Positions 35,250-44,728 of a stretch of DNA of 64,000 nt are shown here, piece by piece. The stretch spans positions 1-64,000 of the forward strand of contig NZ_PXZM01000029.1 of NCBI RefSeq assembly GCF_003013395.1, written 5' to 3'. The stretch's first letter is position 1; every line of letters begins with the position of its first letter. Origin of the DNA: Brevibacillus fortis (GTDB taxonomy: Bacteria > Bacillota > Bacilli > Brevibacillales > Brevibacillaceae). Position numbers and translations under genes: made by a program. Under the pieces are notes generated by a model. The model was not told where the DNA came from and ran no database searches. It saw only the letters and a program-made list of their open reading frames with translations.

Positions 35250-35513
35250 CTACAGGATTTGCCTCAGGATGGCATCCAGTCCAGCATAGGCAAAACGCAA
35301 TGCAATCAATGCGACAATAGGGGAGATATCGATAAAGCCGAGCGGTGGGATAAATCGGCGAAACGGTGCCAAGTATGGCTCAACCAGTCTTTCCAATAAC
35401 TGTCCGATACCCGTATCTCTCATTTGAGGAACCCATGACATCAAGATGTAAGCAATAATCATGAATTGATAAACCATAAAGACAAAGTCTAAAATGTCAA
35501 AAACAACCTTCAT
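35250..35513 (-). CDS. ylmG: YggT family membrane protein YlmG
   Basis: 87 residues with two membrane helices (4-26 and 63-85), and the conserved WVPQMRDTG and RFIPPLGFIDISPI between and after them. YggT proteins lie in dcw clusters of bacteria and plastids, with a role in membrane organisation not fully known. SD GAAGGGTGAG precedes the ATG. Confidence 0.9.
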   Translation of the reverse strand: MKVVFDILDFVFMVYQFMIIAYILMSWVPQMRDTGIGQLLERLVEPYLAPFRRFIPPLGFIDISPIVALIALRFAYAGLDAILRQIL

Positions 35514-35544
35514 TGGCTCACCCTTCTACATTTGTCTTAGTTGG

Positions 35545-35970
35545 CTACTCTTCCAACACACTGGAGATCGTACCCTGAATATCTACATGGTCAGGCGTGC
35601 ACACGAAGATTGTGTCCCCGACCTTTTGAATATCGCCGTTCAACGCGTAGACCGTCCCGCTCAAAAAGTCGATAATTCTTTTCGCTTGGTCTTTTTCCAC
35701 ACGATGGAGGTTGACTACAACTGGTCTACGATGACGCAGGTTGTCAGCAATATCCTGTGCGTCACTGTAATGACGGGGTTCACAGAGAATCAAACGGATT
35801 CCCTCCTTTTCCCGTGCTTGAAACGGTACCACGTTATTTGCTCGATTGGTCGGCTGGCGCTTGTGCGAGGATTCTTGCTCGTCTCTTTCTTCTTCAACCG
35901 TTGTTGTCTCTTCGATGTATTCCTCGTTTTCTAACCCCAGAAACCCCATCAATTTATTCATGACACCCAT
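35545..35970 (-). CDS. sepF: Cell division protein SepF
   Basis: 141 residues. The N-terminal amphipathic membrane anchor [13 protein letters not shown] is followed by an acidic linker and the SepF core (residues 55-135, [35 protein letters not shown]). SepF bundles FtsZ filaments at the membrane and can replace FtsA partly. SD GGAGGA is 6 nt before the ATG. Confidence 0.95.
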   Translation of the reverse strand: MGVMNKLMGFLGLENEEYIEETTTVEEERDEQESSHKRQPTNRANNVVPFQAREKEGIRLILCEPRHYSDAQDIADNLRHRRPVVVNLHRVEKDQAKRIIDFLSGTVYALNGDIQKVGDTIFVCTPDHVDIQGTISSVLEE

Positions 35971-36013
35971 ACTCTTCCTCCTCTCTTACTCAGTGGTCTG
36001 GTCTGTTTTTCCA

Positions 36014-36712
36014 TTACTCCGGCTTGACCAATACCGATCCCAAACGAATATATGTAGCTCCCTCTTCAATGGCCACTTCAAAATCACTAGACATGCCCAT
36101 AGACAGCTCTTCCACCTGTGCGTGCGGGAATGCCATTTCGTTAATCCGTTGCTTCCACTCATAGAGGCCACGGAACACCTGTCTGGCTTCCTCTTGATTT
36201 TCGACAACAGGCGCCATCGTCATTAATCCAACGATACTTATATGTTTCATATTACTGGTTTCGCGCAAAAAAGCCAATACGTCATTGGGACTAAGCCCAA
36301 ATTTTGTCTCTTCTCCTGATATATTGATCTGCAAAAAGCATTTTACGACATGATCCAACGCTTCTCCGCGTCGATCCAGCTCCTGTGCCAAAGAAAGTCG
36401 ATCCAGTGAATGAATGTACGGGAATCGTCCTACGACTTCTTTTGCCTTATTCGTTTGGAGGTGCCCGATAAAATGCCAGATCCCTTTTTCGCCGTGTAGC
36501 TGGTGCTTGGGCAGAGCATCCTGCACGCGGTTTTCACCGATATTCTCTACGCCTACAGAGAGCAAGTCCCCAATGGCATCTGCATCGACATACTTGGTAA
36601 CTGCAATAATTTTTACTTCCTCTCGTTTGCGGTTCGCCCGATCGCAAGCAGCCTGAATTCTTGCTTCGATGGATTGCAGTCGTTCTCTTAACAGTTCTTG
36701 TTCCTTGGTCAT
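36014..36712 (-). CDS. ylmE: PLP homeostasis protein YlmE (YggS/PROSC family)
   Basis: 232 residues from ATG 36712. An in-frame ATG-like start at 36844 would overlap ylmD by over 100 nt and is rejected. Alanine-racemase-like TIM barrel: AVTKYVD holds the PLP lysine, followed by IGENRVQDA, HFIGHLQTNKAK and LSMGMSSDFEVAI. It binds PLP and controls its cellular supply rather than acting as an enzyme. It overlaps no gene and follows ylmD by 20 nt. Confidence 0.92.
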   Translation of the reverse strand: MTKEQELLRERLQSIEARIQAACDRANRKREEVKIIAVTKYVDADAIGDLLSVGVENIGENRVQDALPKHQLHGEKGIWHFIGHLQTNKAKEVVGRFPYIHSLDRLSLAQELDRRGEALDHVVKCFLQINISGEETKFGLSPNDVLAFLRETSNMKHISIVGLMTMAPVVENQEEARQVFRGLYEWKQRINEMAFPHAQVEELSMGMSSDFEVAIEEGATYIRLGSVLVKPE

Positions 36713-36732
36713 AACGAACCCTTCCCTTTCTT

Positions 36733-37563
36733 CTAGACGTTTTCCTTCCAGCCAATGTACGAAGCCATGCGTCCGGTAGTCCCTTGTATCCCTGCTTCCT
36801 TGCGATGAGAGAAAAACAAGTCTGTTCTGCAGCTTGTACACCAATCCGTGGATAAAATATTCCCTGAAGAAATTCCTGCTTCGAGTAATATCTCTGTGTT
36901 TAGCTGACGAAGGTCCAGCATATCCCGATCCCCTGTGGAGGAGATGACTGCTTTATCCCAATGGCCTACACAATCGCGTACCTGCGTCATGATTCGCTCG
37001 TCGACTTCATAGCAGCAGCCACCAATCGATGGGCCAATCGCGACACGTATGTCCTCTGGCTTTGTCTGATAGTGCTTCGTCATGGCCTTCATCATTTCCT
37101 CGGCAATACGCCCCACTGTCCCCTTCCAGCCTGCGTGCGCAAGTCCGATTGCTCCTGACTCGGGATCGAGAAAATAGAGGGGAACACAATCAGCATAAAA
37201 CGAGGTCAGTAATACTCCTTTTTCAAGGGTAAACAAACCATCCGTTGCAGATATCACGTCCTCCAGACTTTCTTTTCCGGCACCACCAGCCGTGACTTGG
37301 CATACCCGATTACCGTGAACTTGATCGGCGCATGTCCACGCCGTAAAAGACATCCCGACTTGTTCTGCCAGCTTGCGTCTATTGGCTACTACGTTTGCAG
37401 ATTCATCGCCCACATGCAGCCCCATATTAAAAGACCCGTACGGTTGTTCACTTTCCCCGCCTGAGCGAATGGTAAACCCCGCCACTAATCCAGGAAATTG
37501 TTGCTCCCACTCTGTTAACGATAAGATTGACTTATCCTCTACCCTGACAAATGGGTCTCTCAT
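36733..37563 (-). CDS. ylmD: Laccase-domain protein YlmD (YfiH/LACC1 family purine nucleoside phosphorylase)
   Basis: 276 residues. Key motifs of the family: FNMGLHVGD, QVHGNRV, TSFYADCVPLYF and GLAHAGWKGTV with the metal-binding Cys and His residues, then GPSIGGCCYEV. Family members phosphorylyse or deaminate purine nucleosides. Older annotation calls them polyphenol oxidases. SD GGAAGGTGA precedes the ATG. Located between ylmC and ylmE as in B. subtilis. Confidence 0.92.
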   Translation of the reverse strand: MRDPFVRVEDKSILSLTEWEQQFPGLVAGFTIRSGGESEQPYGSFNMGLHVGDESANVVANRRKLAEQVGMSFTAWTCADQVHGNRVCQVTAGGAGKESLEDVISATDGLFTLEKGVLLTSFYADCVPLYFLDPESGAIGLAHAGWKGTVGRIAEEMMKAMTKHYQTKPEDIRVAIGPSIGGCCYEVDERIMTQVRDCVGHWDKAVISSTGDRDMLDLRQLNTEILLEAGISSGNILSTDWCTSCRTDLFFSHRKEAGIQGTTGRMASYIGWKENV

Positions 37564-37644
37564 GTTGTCACCTTCCTCATATGGCTAATCATACCATAGC
37601 CGAAAAGAAAAGAAAGGCTATCCATGCCTTTCTCCCTTTACCTG

Positions 37645-37923
37645 TTAGTATTCTTCTGCACCGGAAGTTTTCACTTCAACTTTAAGTGCTTCTTCCATCC
37701 GAACAAGCACCACATCTTTCCCGATCTTCACAATATTGCGCCAAGGAATGACATAATCGTTCCCGGCAGAAAAGAAGCCGAGAAACTTGCCTGGTCCTGG
37801 TACGACGATGGCCTCTACACGACCGTGACGTAGATCGATCTCCAAATCTGAAATTTGCCCAAGACGTTTCCCATCAAGAATATTTACCACTTCTTTGGTC
37901 TGGAAGTCAGAGATTTTTACCAT
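37645..37923 (-). CDS. ylmC: YlmC/YmxH family PRC-barrel sporulation protein
   Basis: 92 residues, one PRC-barrel domain: MVKISDFQTKEVVNILDGKRLG, then IPWRNIVKIGKDVVLV. The family is found in spore-formers next to sigG and is thought to be sporulation-related. The function is unknown. SD GGTGAGG is just upstream of the ATG. Confidence 0.88.
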   Translation of the reverse strand: MVKISDFQTKEVVNILDGKRLGQISDLEIDLRHGRVEAIVVPGPGKFLGFFSAGNDYVIPWRNIVKIGKDVVLVRMEEALKVEVKTSGAEEY

Positions 37924-38034
37924 TCTCCCTCACCTACTTTTCTCCGTTACTTTCAGTATATGAGTCCAAAGAGGAATATGTCCGCTTGTTTGCCAAAAAG
38001 TAAGGCGATTAGAAAACTTACTTTCCGATCATAC

Positions 38035-38066
38035 AAAAAACCCGAACGGTACAAGACCGCCGGGTT
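38035..38066 (-). terminator. sigG terminator
   Basis: On the minus strand AACCCGGCGG pairs with CCGTTCGGGTT (38066-38039), followed by TTTTTT. It lies about 18 nt after the sigG stop. Confidence 0.85.
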
Positions 38067-38083
38067 GCCTATGTGGTTTCTCA

Positions 38084-38863
38084 TTACGATTGCACGTGCT
38101 TTTGCATATGGGCAATGGCCGCTTTTTCTAATCGAGAGACCTGCGCCTGTGATATACCGATTTCCTCTGCTACCTCCATTTGCGTTTTTCCTTCGTAAAA
38201 GCGCATGGATAATATCATTTTTTCTCGGTCACCTAGTCGCTGCATTCCCTCACGAAGCGCAATTTCCTCTACCCACGTGACATCTTTGTTCTTCTCGTCA
38301 CTAATCTGATCCATCACGTAAATCGGATCGCCGCCATCCTGATAAATCGGTTCAAACAATGAAACCGGATCCTGGATCGCATCGAGTGCAAACACGACAT
38401 CTTCTTTGGCTACGTTCAATTCCTGAGAAATCTCGATAATGGTAGGCTCTCGCGAATGTTTGTTGGTCAGATTGTCACGCACCTGCAAGGCCTTGTACGC
38501 GATGTCTCGCAAAGAGCGGGAAACGCGAATCGGATTGTTGTCCCGTAAATAGCGTCGAATTTCTCCGATAATCATCGGTACAGCATACGTGGAAAACTTC
38601 ACGTTTTGCCCGAGATCAAAGTTGTCGATCGCCTTCATCAACCCAATGCAGCCCACTTGAAACAAGTCATCCACGAACTCTCCACGATTGTTGAACCGTT
38701 GGATTACGCTTAGCACCAGTCGCAAGTTGCCGTTGACCAGCTTCTCGCGGGCAGCCAGCTCCCCACTTTGCAGGCGCTCAAACAATTCCCGCATCTCTTT
38801 GTTTGTCAACACCGGAAGCTTGGAGGTATCTACCCCGCATATCTCTACCTTATTGCGCGTCAC
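38084..38863 (-). CDS. sigG: RNA polymerase sporulation sigma factor SigG
   Basis: 259 residues from GTG 38863, AGGAGG 7 nt upstream. A longer frame to 38965 carries no SD and is rejected. VEICGVDTSKLPVLTN, the region 2 core DDLFQVGCIGLMKAI and QNVKFSTYAVPMIIGEIRR, and the region 4.2 HTH TQMEVAEEIGISQAQVSRLE. Sigma G drives late forespore genes. A sigma-F-type promoter lies in the gap to sigE. Confidence 0.97.
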   Translation of the reverse strand: MTRNKVEICGVDTSKLPVLTNKEMRELFERLQSGELAAREKLVNGNLRLVLSVIQRFNNRGEFVDDLFQVGCIGLMKAIDNFDLGQNVKFSTYAVPMIIGEIRRYLRDNNPIRVSRSLRDIAYKALQVRDNLTNKHSREPTIIEISQELNVAKEDVVFALDAIQDPVSLFEPIYQDGGDPIYVMDQISDEKNKDVTWVEEIALREGMQRLGDREKMILSMRFYEGKTQMEVAEEIGISQAQVSRLEKAAIAHMQKHVQS

Positions 38864-38982
38864 GTCTTTCCCTCCTCGAAGCAAGAAAAAAGTCCCTAAC
38901 CCGGTTGTCTTGAAAGGCCGCGTAACTGACGCGTAGCCGACCAAGAAGGTGGCAAAAACCACCATCTGTTTCGGTTTAGGAA

Positions 38983-39011
38983 CAGTATCCCCCCAAGCTG
39001 GGAAAATATGC
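38983..39011 (-). promoter_or_regulatory. Sigma-F type promoter of sigG
   Basis: On the minus strand GCATA (complement 39007-39011) fits GYWTA, and GGGGATACTG (complement 38983-38992) fits GGNRANANTR. The spacer is 14 nt, one less than consensus. It starts 2 nt after the sigE stop codon. Confidence 0.65.
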
Positions 39012-39012
39012 G

Positions 39013-39735
39013 TTAGACCATCTTGTTGAATTCTTTTCGCAACCGTTTTATAATTCGCTTTTCCAAACGCGAAATATACGACTGTGAGATTCCCAACAAA
39101 TCTGCTACATCCTTTTGTGTCTTTTCCTCTTCTCCGGCTAAGCCGAAGCGCAGCTCCATGATAATTCGCTCACGGTCAGACAGCTTATCCAGTGCCTTTT
39201 TCAGAAGCTTCCGATCTACTTGGTCTTCAATGTTTTTATAGATCGTGTCATTCTCCGTACCTAAAACATCTGACAGCAACAACTCATTGCCATCCCAGTC
39301 AATATTGAGCGGTTCATCAAAAGATACCTCTGAACGAATTTTATTGTTGCGTCGAAGATACATGAGGATTTCGTTTTCGATACAACGAGAAGCATACGTA
39401 GCTAGTTTGATGTTCTTGTCTGGATCAAAGGTGTTCACTGCCTTGATCAAGCCGATGGTGCCAATACTGACCAAGTCCTCAATGTTAATTCCCGTATTCT
39501 CAAACTTGCGGGCGATGTATACAACCAGACGAAGATTGCGTTCAATCAACATACCGCGGACAGCCGGATCACCAGACGGCAGACGTCCGAGCAAGAGCTC
39601 CTCTTCTTCTCTGGTCAACGGTGGAGGCAATGCTTCACTCCCGCCAATATAATAGACTTCTTCGGCGCGTACACCAAGCCATAGCAAGATTCGGTACCAG
39701 GTCAATTGGAGTTGTAGGCGAAGTTTTACATACAT
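39013..39735 (-). CDS. sigE: RNA polymerase sporulation sigma factor pro-sigma E
   Basis: 240 residues. The amphipathic N-terminal pro-sequence (residues 1 to about 27) keeps it at the membrane until SpoIIGA cleaves it near the conserved [16 protein letters not shown]. Regions 2 and 4 are typical ([40 protein letters not shown]). It directs early mother-cell transcription. The gene is 2 nt after spoIIGA and has its SD (AGGAGGG) in that gene's end. Confidence 0.97.
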   Translation of the reverse strand: MYVKLRLQLQLTWYRILLWLGVRAEEVYYIGGSEALPPPLTREEEELLLGRLPSGDPAVRGMLIERNLRLVVYIARKFENTGINIEDLVSIGTIGLIKAVNTFDPDKNIKLATYASRCIENEILMYLRRNNKIRSEVSFDEPLNIDWDGNELLLSDVLGTENDTIYKNIEDQVDRKLLKKALDKLSDRERIIMELRFGLAGEEEKTQKDVADLLGISQSYISRLEKRIIKRLRKEFNKMV

Positions 39736-39737
39736 GA

Positions 39738-40700
39738 TTAGCCCTCCTGTTTGAGAATAAAGGTTGATTCTTCAGTATAGGTTTCCATCATGGCTGGGTG
39801 CACGATGGCCTGATACTTGCCATCAGCGGCCAAGGGGATCGGGTTAAGCCCGATTAGCACCCGTTCCGTTTCAAAACGAATCCCGTCTTGTACGACCATG
39901 ACATGGTCTGGTTTGATTGCGAGTAAAAAATCCATTCCTCTTGAAACGCTGCGATACGGAATCAAGCGTACCCGGGACTGCCATTCCAGCGGCAAATGGT
40001 CCCAAGATCCGTCCAGCTTCTCCCACACTCCACCGTTTTCATCGGCTTGTCGGAGAAGCGACGGCGGAAGCAAATGTGCGAACATGCGATTTTCGATAAT
40101 CATGACGGGTATTCGTGTAATCGGCTCGTGGAGCTGATTTCCTGTATCCACAAGTCCACGGCAAATGACTTTTTCCCCTGCCAACGTAATGACGACATCG
40201 ACGAGAAAGGTTTCGATTCTTCGCGGTTCCTGGATCGCGCGGTAGCTCTTTTTCCCAAGGAAAAAGATCAGGATAAAACCGATCAGGACAATCCCCAGGG
40301 TAGGCTTGAAACCAACGCCAAACCCATCATTATGCGTGACAACCAGTCCATTCACAATTTCATTTCGCGGCGCCAAAAAATACTGTAGCCCAAGCACTCC
40401 CCCTCCAAATACAAATGCGACAAAGTAAAAAATGATCAAGTTTTGCACAAAAGACAACAACCTCCTGTTCCCAAAAGCAATCCACAGCATGATGACGGAA
40501 AAGAGCAGCTTGACCCACCACTGATACATCGGAGAAAACACAGGAAAAAAGAAAAAGACCAGATACGCGGAGCCAAACAGGGAAGCAAGTATCATTCTCC
40601 ACCACACCATGCGCTCTTTGCGAAAATAAGCAGTAAACCAGAGTAACAAGGTATCAATAGCCACATTCAGGAGTAGAATGATATCAAGATACACAACCAC
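39738..40700 (-). CDS. spoIIGA: Sporulation sigma-E factor-processing peptidase SpoIIGA
   Basis: 320 residues from GTG 40700 with GAGGGGG 7 nt upstream. Five membrane helices fill residues 1-150. The C-terminal aspartic protease domain has its active-site motif DTGN at Asp185. It dimerises in the septal membrane and cuts the pro-sequence of sigma E after a signal from the forespore (SpoIIR). It is cotranscribed with sigE. Confidence 0.95.
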   Translation of the reverse strand: MVVYLDIILLLNVAIDTLLLWFTAYFRKERMVWWRMILASLFGSAYLVFFFFPVFSPMYQWWVKLLFSVIMLWIAFGNRRLLSFVQNLIIFYFVAFVFGGGVLGLQYFLAPRNEIVNGLVVTHNDGFGVGFKPTLGIVLIGFILIFFLGKKSYRAIQEPRRIETFLVDVVITLAGEKVICRGLVDTGNQLHEPITRIPVMIIENRMFAHLLPPSLLRQADENGGVWEKLDGSWDHLPLEWQSRVRLIPYRSVSRGMDFLLAIKPDHVMVVQDGIRFETERVLIGLNPIPLAADGKYQAIVHPAMMETYTEESTFILKQEG

Positions 40701-40792
40701 TTGCTTTCCCCCTCATCTTTTGACCGACTTGGCAGTAAGCATGTGTCCTAGCAAAAATGGTAAATAGTAGGACGACTTCTATCAGTAAAAGC

Positions 40793-40859
40793 AGTATATA
40801 TCAATGTGTATGTAAAGTCTGTCAATTCTTGACGGTGTTTTTTTGGTTTTTTTGTCTAA
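40793..40859 (-). promoter_or_regulatory. Spo0A-type sigma-A promoter of spoIIGA-sigE
   Basis: On the minus strand TTGACA (complement 40820-40825) and TATACT (complement 40793-40798) are 21 bp apart, an unusually long spacer like that of the B. subtilis spoIIG promoter (22 bp), which needs Spo0A-P. A near-perfect 0A box TTTGTCTAA lies at 40851-40859, with a weaker TCTGTCAAT over the -35 at 40818-40826. Confidence 0.7.
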
Positions 40860-40883
40860 CATTTTTCATCCAACCAACGAAAA

Positions 40884-40918
40884 AAAAGCCTTGTCCCCAC
40901 TGACGGGAACAAGGCTTT
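40884..40918 (-). terminator. ftsZ terminator
   Basis: Stem AAAAGCCTTGTTCCC / GGGGACAAGGCTTTT with a 6-nt loop, then a T-run, on the minus strand. It separates ftsZ from the spoIIGA promoter. Confidence 0.9.
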
Positions 40919-40936
40919 TGACAGTCGTTTATCGCT

Positions 40937-42085
40937 TTAGTTTTTGTTGCGACGGCGATTGCGCAGGAATGCTGGAATATCCAGATTATCCAGGTTTCCC
41001 ATGGAGAAGAAGGACTTGTCTTCCTCTTCTTCCTTCGCACGGCTGTTATTCGTATTGGAAACTGGTGTCGGACGATTGCCAGGCGTGTTGATCGGCTGTT
41101 GCTGACGGCGAGGAGCTTCCGCCGCGCGTTGACTATGCTCGAAACCTGTGGCAATCACGGTCACGACCAATTCATTTTTCAAATCCTCGTTAATAACCGC
41201 ACCGAAAATCATGTTAACATCTGGGTCCGATGCAGAAGATACGATATCTGCTGCTTCGTTAACCTCGTACAAGCTCAGGTTGGTACCGCCTGTGATGTTC
41301 ATGAGAACACCGCGTGCACCATCAATCGCAGTCTCAAGCAGTGGGCTGGAGATAGCACGACGAGCTGCTTCAGCAGCACGATTTTCACCGCTACTTACAC
41401 CGATTCCCATGAGAGCAGAACCGCGCTCAGTCATAATCGTCTTCACGTCAGCGAAGTCCAAGTTGATCAGTCCAGGTACCGCAATCAGGTCGGAAATACC
41501 TTGAACCCCTTGTCGCAGTACGTTGTCAACCTCGCGGAACGCTTCGAGCATTGGCGTATTCTTATCAACGATTTCCAAAAGACGGTCGTTAGGAATCACG
41601 ATCAGTGTGTCTACTTTTTCTTTCAGAGCAGCGATACCGATTTCACCGTGCTGGGAACGTCTGCGACCCTCAAAAGAGAACGGACGGGTTACTACACCAA
41701 CTGTAAGAGCACCCATTTCTTTGGCGATCTCTGCAACAACTGGTGCTGCACCTGTACCCGTACCTCCACCCATACCGGCAGTTACGAATACCATGTCAGC
41801 TCCACGCAGAGCGTTTTCAATCAAATCACGGCTTTCTTCAGCCGCTTTTTTCCCGATCTCAGGATTCGCACCTGCTCCAAGACCACGTGTGAGCTTTTCC
41901 CCAATTTGCAGCTTGATATCTGCACTAGAGAGCTGGAGTGCTTGCGCGTCGGTGTTCAAGGTGATGAATTCCACACCCTTTACTCCACCTGCGATCATGC
42001 GGTTTACTGCGTTGCTACCTCCGCCCCCACAACCAATAACTTTAATTCGTGCAAAGGATTCCAAGTCCATATCAAATTCCAGCAT
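40937..42085 (-). CDS. ftsZ: Cell division protein FtsZ
   Basis: 382 residues from ATG 42085, GGAGG 9 nt upstream. An in-frame start at 42103 is poorer. Tubulin-like GTPase with [10 protein letters not shown], the tubulin signature [13 protein letters not shown], and the T7 region [12 protein letters not shown] Gln/Pro/Asn-rich linker (about 315-360) leads to the conserved C-terminal peptide [11 protein letters not shown], which binds FtsA, SepF and EzrA, plus a basic tail RRNKN. It polymerises as the Z-ring. Confidence 0.98.
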   Translation of the reverse strand: MLEFDMDLESFARIKVIGCGGGGSNAVNRMIAGGVKGVEFITLNTDAQALQLSSADIKLQIGEKLTRGLGAGANPEIGKKAAEESRDLIENALRGADMVFVTAGMGGGTGTGAAPVVAEIAKEMGALTVGVVTRPFSFEGRRRSQHGEIGIAALKEKVDTLIVIPNDRLLEIVDKNTPMLEAFREVDNVLRQGVQGISDLIAVPGLINLDFADVKTIMTERGSALMGIGVSSGENRAAEAARRAISSPLLETAIDGARGVLMNITGGTNLSLYEVNEAADIVSSASDPDVNMIFGAVINEDLKNELVVTVIATGFEHSQRAAEAPRRQQQPINTPGNRPTPVSNTNNSRAKEEEEDKSFFSMGNLDNLDIPAFLRNRRRNKN

Positions 42086-42212
42086 ATTGCTAGTCCTCCC
42101 CAATTCAACATAAGAAAACTTCGTGGCTACAGAAGCCTGTCAACTAAACACAATGGAACGAATCGATCCCCAACTTCGTCATTGTAGTTAACCTCGGCAA
42201 AGCGAACTCCAT

Positions 42213-43469
42213 TTAAATAAATTCGCTAAACCAGTTTTTTACTTTTTCCATCAAACCGCCGCCTTCTTTTGGCTTAGAAGACGAGACGGTTTGCTTCTGA
42301 GTACCCTTGAATGAGGGGGTGACGCGAATGCTGCGGCGCTCCATCAACTGCAAGGCATATTGAATCAAACCTACCCCGGTGGTGTAAGCAGGGTCTCGCA
42401 CTCCGATGTAATCAGGAATCGCGATTCGAACAGGTGCGTCCAATTCTTCTTTTGCCAATTCCAACATGCCCGGCATGGCTACGGTACCACCCGTAAGAAC
42501 ATAGCCACCAGCAATTTCGTCGCGATAGCCCAATTTGTATACAGCATCCTCGACTAATTGGAATATTTCAGCAGCGCGCGGCTCGACAATATTGGCCAAA
42601 TCCACTTGCGTAAATTGTTTTTCGACTTCGCTGCCAATCCGATTCACCTTGAATTTCACATCTTCGGATGCTTCGTCAATAAGAGCACAGCCGTGTTTGG
42701 TTTTCACACGATCTGCAACATCTGTATGCGTACGCAGTCCCAGTGAAATATCGCTCGTAATGTGGTCGCCACCGATGCCGATCACGGTGGTCGCTGCCAG
42801 TTTTCCCTGCTCGAATACACCGATCGTGGTAGAACCCGCACCGATGTCGACAAGAACGACACCCATGTTTTTGTCATCTTTGGATAGAGCAACAGTGCTA
42901 GCCGCAAGCGGTTGCAAGAAAATTCCAGCTACACGCAAATTGGTTCGTTGAGCACAGCGAACGATGTTATGTACGACCGTTTTTAACCCGGTCACAATGG
43001 TCCCTTCCATTTCTAGTCGGACACCAATCATCCCACGCGGGTCCTTGATGCTCCCTTGTCCATCAACGATGTACTCCTTCGGGACTACCTCGATGATTTC
43101 ACGGTCTGGAGGAATAGCCACGACCTTCGCTGCCTGAATTACGCGTTGAATATCTTCTTCTCGTATCTCACGGTCTTCGCTGGATACAGCGACAACCCCT
43201 TGGGTTTCATGCAGATCGATATGGTTTCCAGTGATCCCTACATACACTTCTTCGATTGAAACGCCAACCATGCGCTCCGCATGATCAACTGCTTCTCGGA
43301 TGGCATGCACGGTTTGGTCGATGTCTACAATCACGCCCTTCTTGATGCCTTCTGAATGTGATTGTCCGACGCCGATGATGTTGATGGAACCGTTGTTGAT
43401 CTCGCCGATCATGACGCGTACTTTGGATGTTCCAATGTCTAGGCTGACGATGAGTTCATTGCTTACCAA
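42213..43469 (-). CDS. ftsA: Cell division protein FtsA
   Basis: 418 residues from TTG 43469, GGAGG 10 nt upstream. Actin-like fold: phosphate-1 SLDIGTSKVRVMIGE, phosphate-2 VLVDIGAGSTTIGVF, and adenosine motif YVLTGGTVAMPG. The C-terminal amphipathic helix MEKVKNWFSEFI tethers FtsZ to the membrane. It is the first gene of ftsAZ, 109 nt ahead of ftsZ. Confidence 0.97.
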   Translation of the reverse strand: MVSNELIVSLDIGTSKVRVMIGEINNGSINIIGVGQSHSEGIKKGVIVDIDQTVHAIREAVDHAERMVGVSIEEVYVGITGNHIDLHETQGVVAVSSEDREIREEDIQRVIQAAKVVAIPPDREIIEVVPKEYIVDGQGSIKDPRGMIGVRLEMEGTIVTGLKTVVHNIVRCAQRTNLRVAGIFLQPLAASTVALSKDDKNMGVVLVDIGAGSTTIGVFEQGKLAATTVIGIGGDHITSDISLGLRTHTDVADRVKTKHGCALIDEASEDVKFKVNRIGSEVEKQFTQVDLANIVEPRAAEIFQLVEDAVYKLGYRDEIAGGYVLTGGTVAMPGMLELAKEELDAPVRIAIPDYIGVRDPAYTTGVGLIQYALQLMERRSIRVTPSFKGTQKQTVSSSKPKEGGGLMEKVKNWFSEFI

Positions 43470-43611
43470 ACCTGTGACACCTCCCTTGCTACGTCTTTTT
43501 TCTTGCTAAAGTGAGAACACCTGCATAAATTATTCCACACAGGACAACCATTCCCTTTTTTTCTTATTGATTTTTTATAAAAAAATGACCTTCTTCCCAT
43601 TTTCCTTCGCG

Positions 43612-43959
43612 TTATTCTTGCTGATTGATCCATTTGGATAGAACAATTCTCCTAATGACAGCGAGATTATTGAACAAGCGGACCCCGAAAGCCACGATCG
43701 CAGCCAAATATAGATCAATCCCCAAGAACCCTCCGATGAAGGCCAAGCCTGCTGCAAAAAGTGTGTTGAAAAAGAATCCAGACATGAAAATACGAACGTT
43801 AAAAGTACGTTCTAAAAACGAACGAATCCCCCCAAAGATCGTATCCAATCCAGCCAAGAGGGCTATTGATAGATAGCTGCTATACTCCTGGGGCACACGC
43901 CAATCCAGCAGGAAGCCGACGACAAGACCGACAATCAGTCCGATAAGCGGGAGCCACAT
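43612..43959 (-). CDS. sbp: Small basic protein Sbp (DUF1290)
   Basis: 115 residues with three to four membrane helices and a basic middle. Matches Sbp of the Bacillus dcw cluster, located just before ftsA. The function is unclear. SD AAAGGAG lies 8 nt before the ATG, which starts right after the ylxX stop. Confidence 0.9.
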   Translation of the reverse strand: MWLPLIGLIVGLVVGFLLDWRVPQEYSSYLSIALLAGLDTIFGGIRSFLERTFNVRIFMSGFFFNTLFAAGLAFIGGFLGIDLYLAAIVAFGVRLFNNLAVIRRIVLSKWINQQE

Positions 43960-43961
43960 GG

Positions 43962-44720
43962 TTACGAATCTCCTTTTTCTTTCACAGGTTTCATAAATTG
44001 AATGACACGTGTTTCGTTATTCGCTGAAATCATCAGCTTGTCCCGTTTTTCGGCCAGCACCTTCTTATTCGCCAGCTGAAAGTTCTCCTCTACACCCTCC
44101 AGCTTCAATGCGGATAACAATACTTCAGGTTCCCCCAATGCTTTTATCTCATACGGAGCCCTGATCGTCCTGGTATCGATTTGGATGACGTCTCCCACAT
44201 TGCGGATCGCCGTGGTAGAAATCAGTCGATGTCCATTAATGGAAACAGCTTGTGCTCCGTTTGCAAACAGGATATTTACCAACCAGCGCAAATCTTCATC
44301 GTCAATCGTATAGTCGCCTACAACAGGCACAGGCATATGTTCATCCACAACTGGTTCTTCGGCCGGATGGGCGTCGACAACATCAATGACGATGCCTTCT
44401 CCCTCCATCCCTACCATACCAGCCATCCGACGAGTCCGTGCCAACTCCTCTTTCATAACGGAGATGCTTTCATCTTCACTGAGTGAGGTTTCGTATTGGT
44501 AGTACAGCTGATTGTACTTTGAAATGTCTGCAAGCAGGTTTTTGTGTTTCTCCAGTTCTTTTTGCAACGTGGTCCGAAGTTCCGCGATGCTGCGAGACTC
44601 TTTATGAATAGGATGAAGACTGCTTCGTAATTGCACAGTCAACATCACACCTATGATAGCACTAATAATGGCAAGAATAAATGTGATTTTACGGCTTTTT
44701 TGTAACATAGGTAAACGCAT
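43962..44720 (-). CDS. ylxX: DUF881 protein YlxX
   Basis: 252 residues. One N-terminal membrane helix (about 12-30), coiled coil to about 85, and the DUF881 domain (VGMEGEGIVIDVVDAHPA, DDLRWLVNILFANGAQAVSINGHRL form two visible pieces) outside the cell. It starts at ATG 44720 with AAAAGG adjacent, and ATG 44708 is an alternative. It is a paralog of the gene just before it, and both lie between divIB and sbp as in B. subtilis. Confidence 0.88.
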   Translation of the reverse strand: MRLPMLQKSRKITFILAIISAIIGVMLTVQLRSSLHPIHKESRSIAELRTTLQKELEKHKNLLADISKYNQLYYQYETSLSEDESISVMKEELARTRRMAGMVGMEGEGIVIDVVDAHPAEEPVVDEHMPVPVVGDYTIDDEDLRWLVNILFANGAQAVSINGHRLISTTAIRNVGDVIQIDTRTIRAPYEIKALGEPEVLLSALKLEGVEENFQLANKKVLAEKRDKLMISANNETRVIQFMKPVKEKGDS

Positions 44721-44728
44721 CCTTTTAT

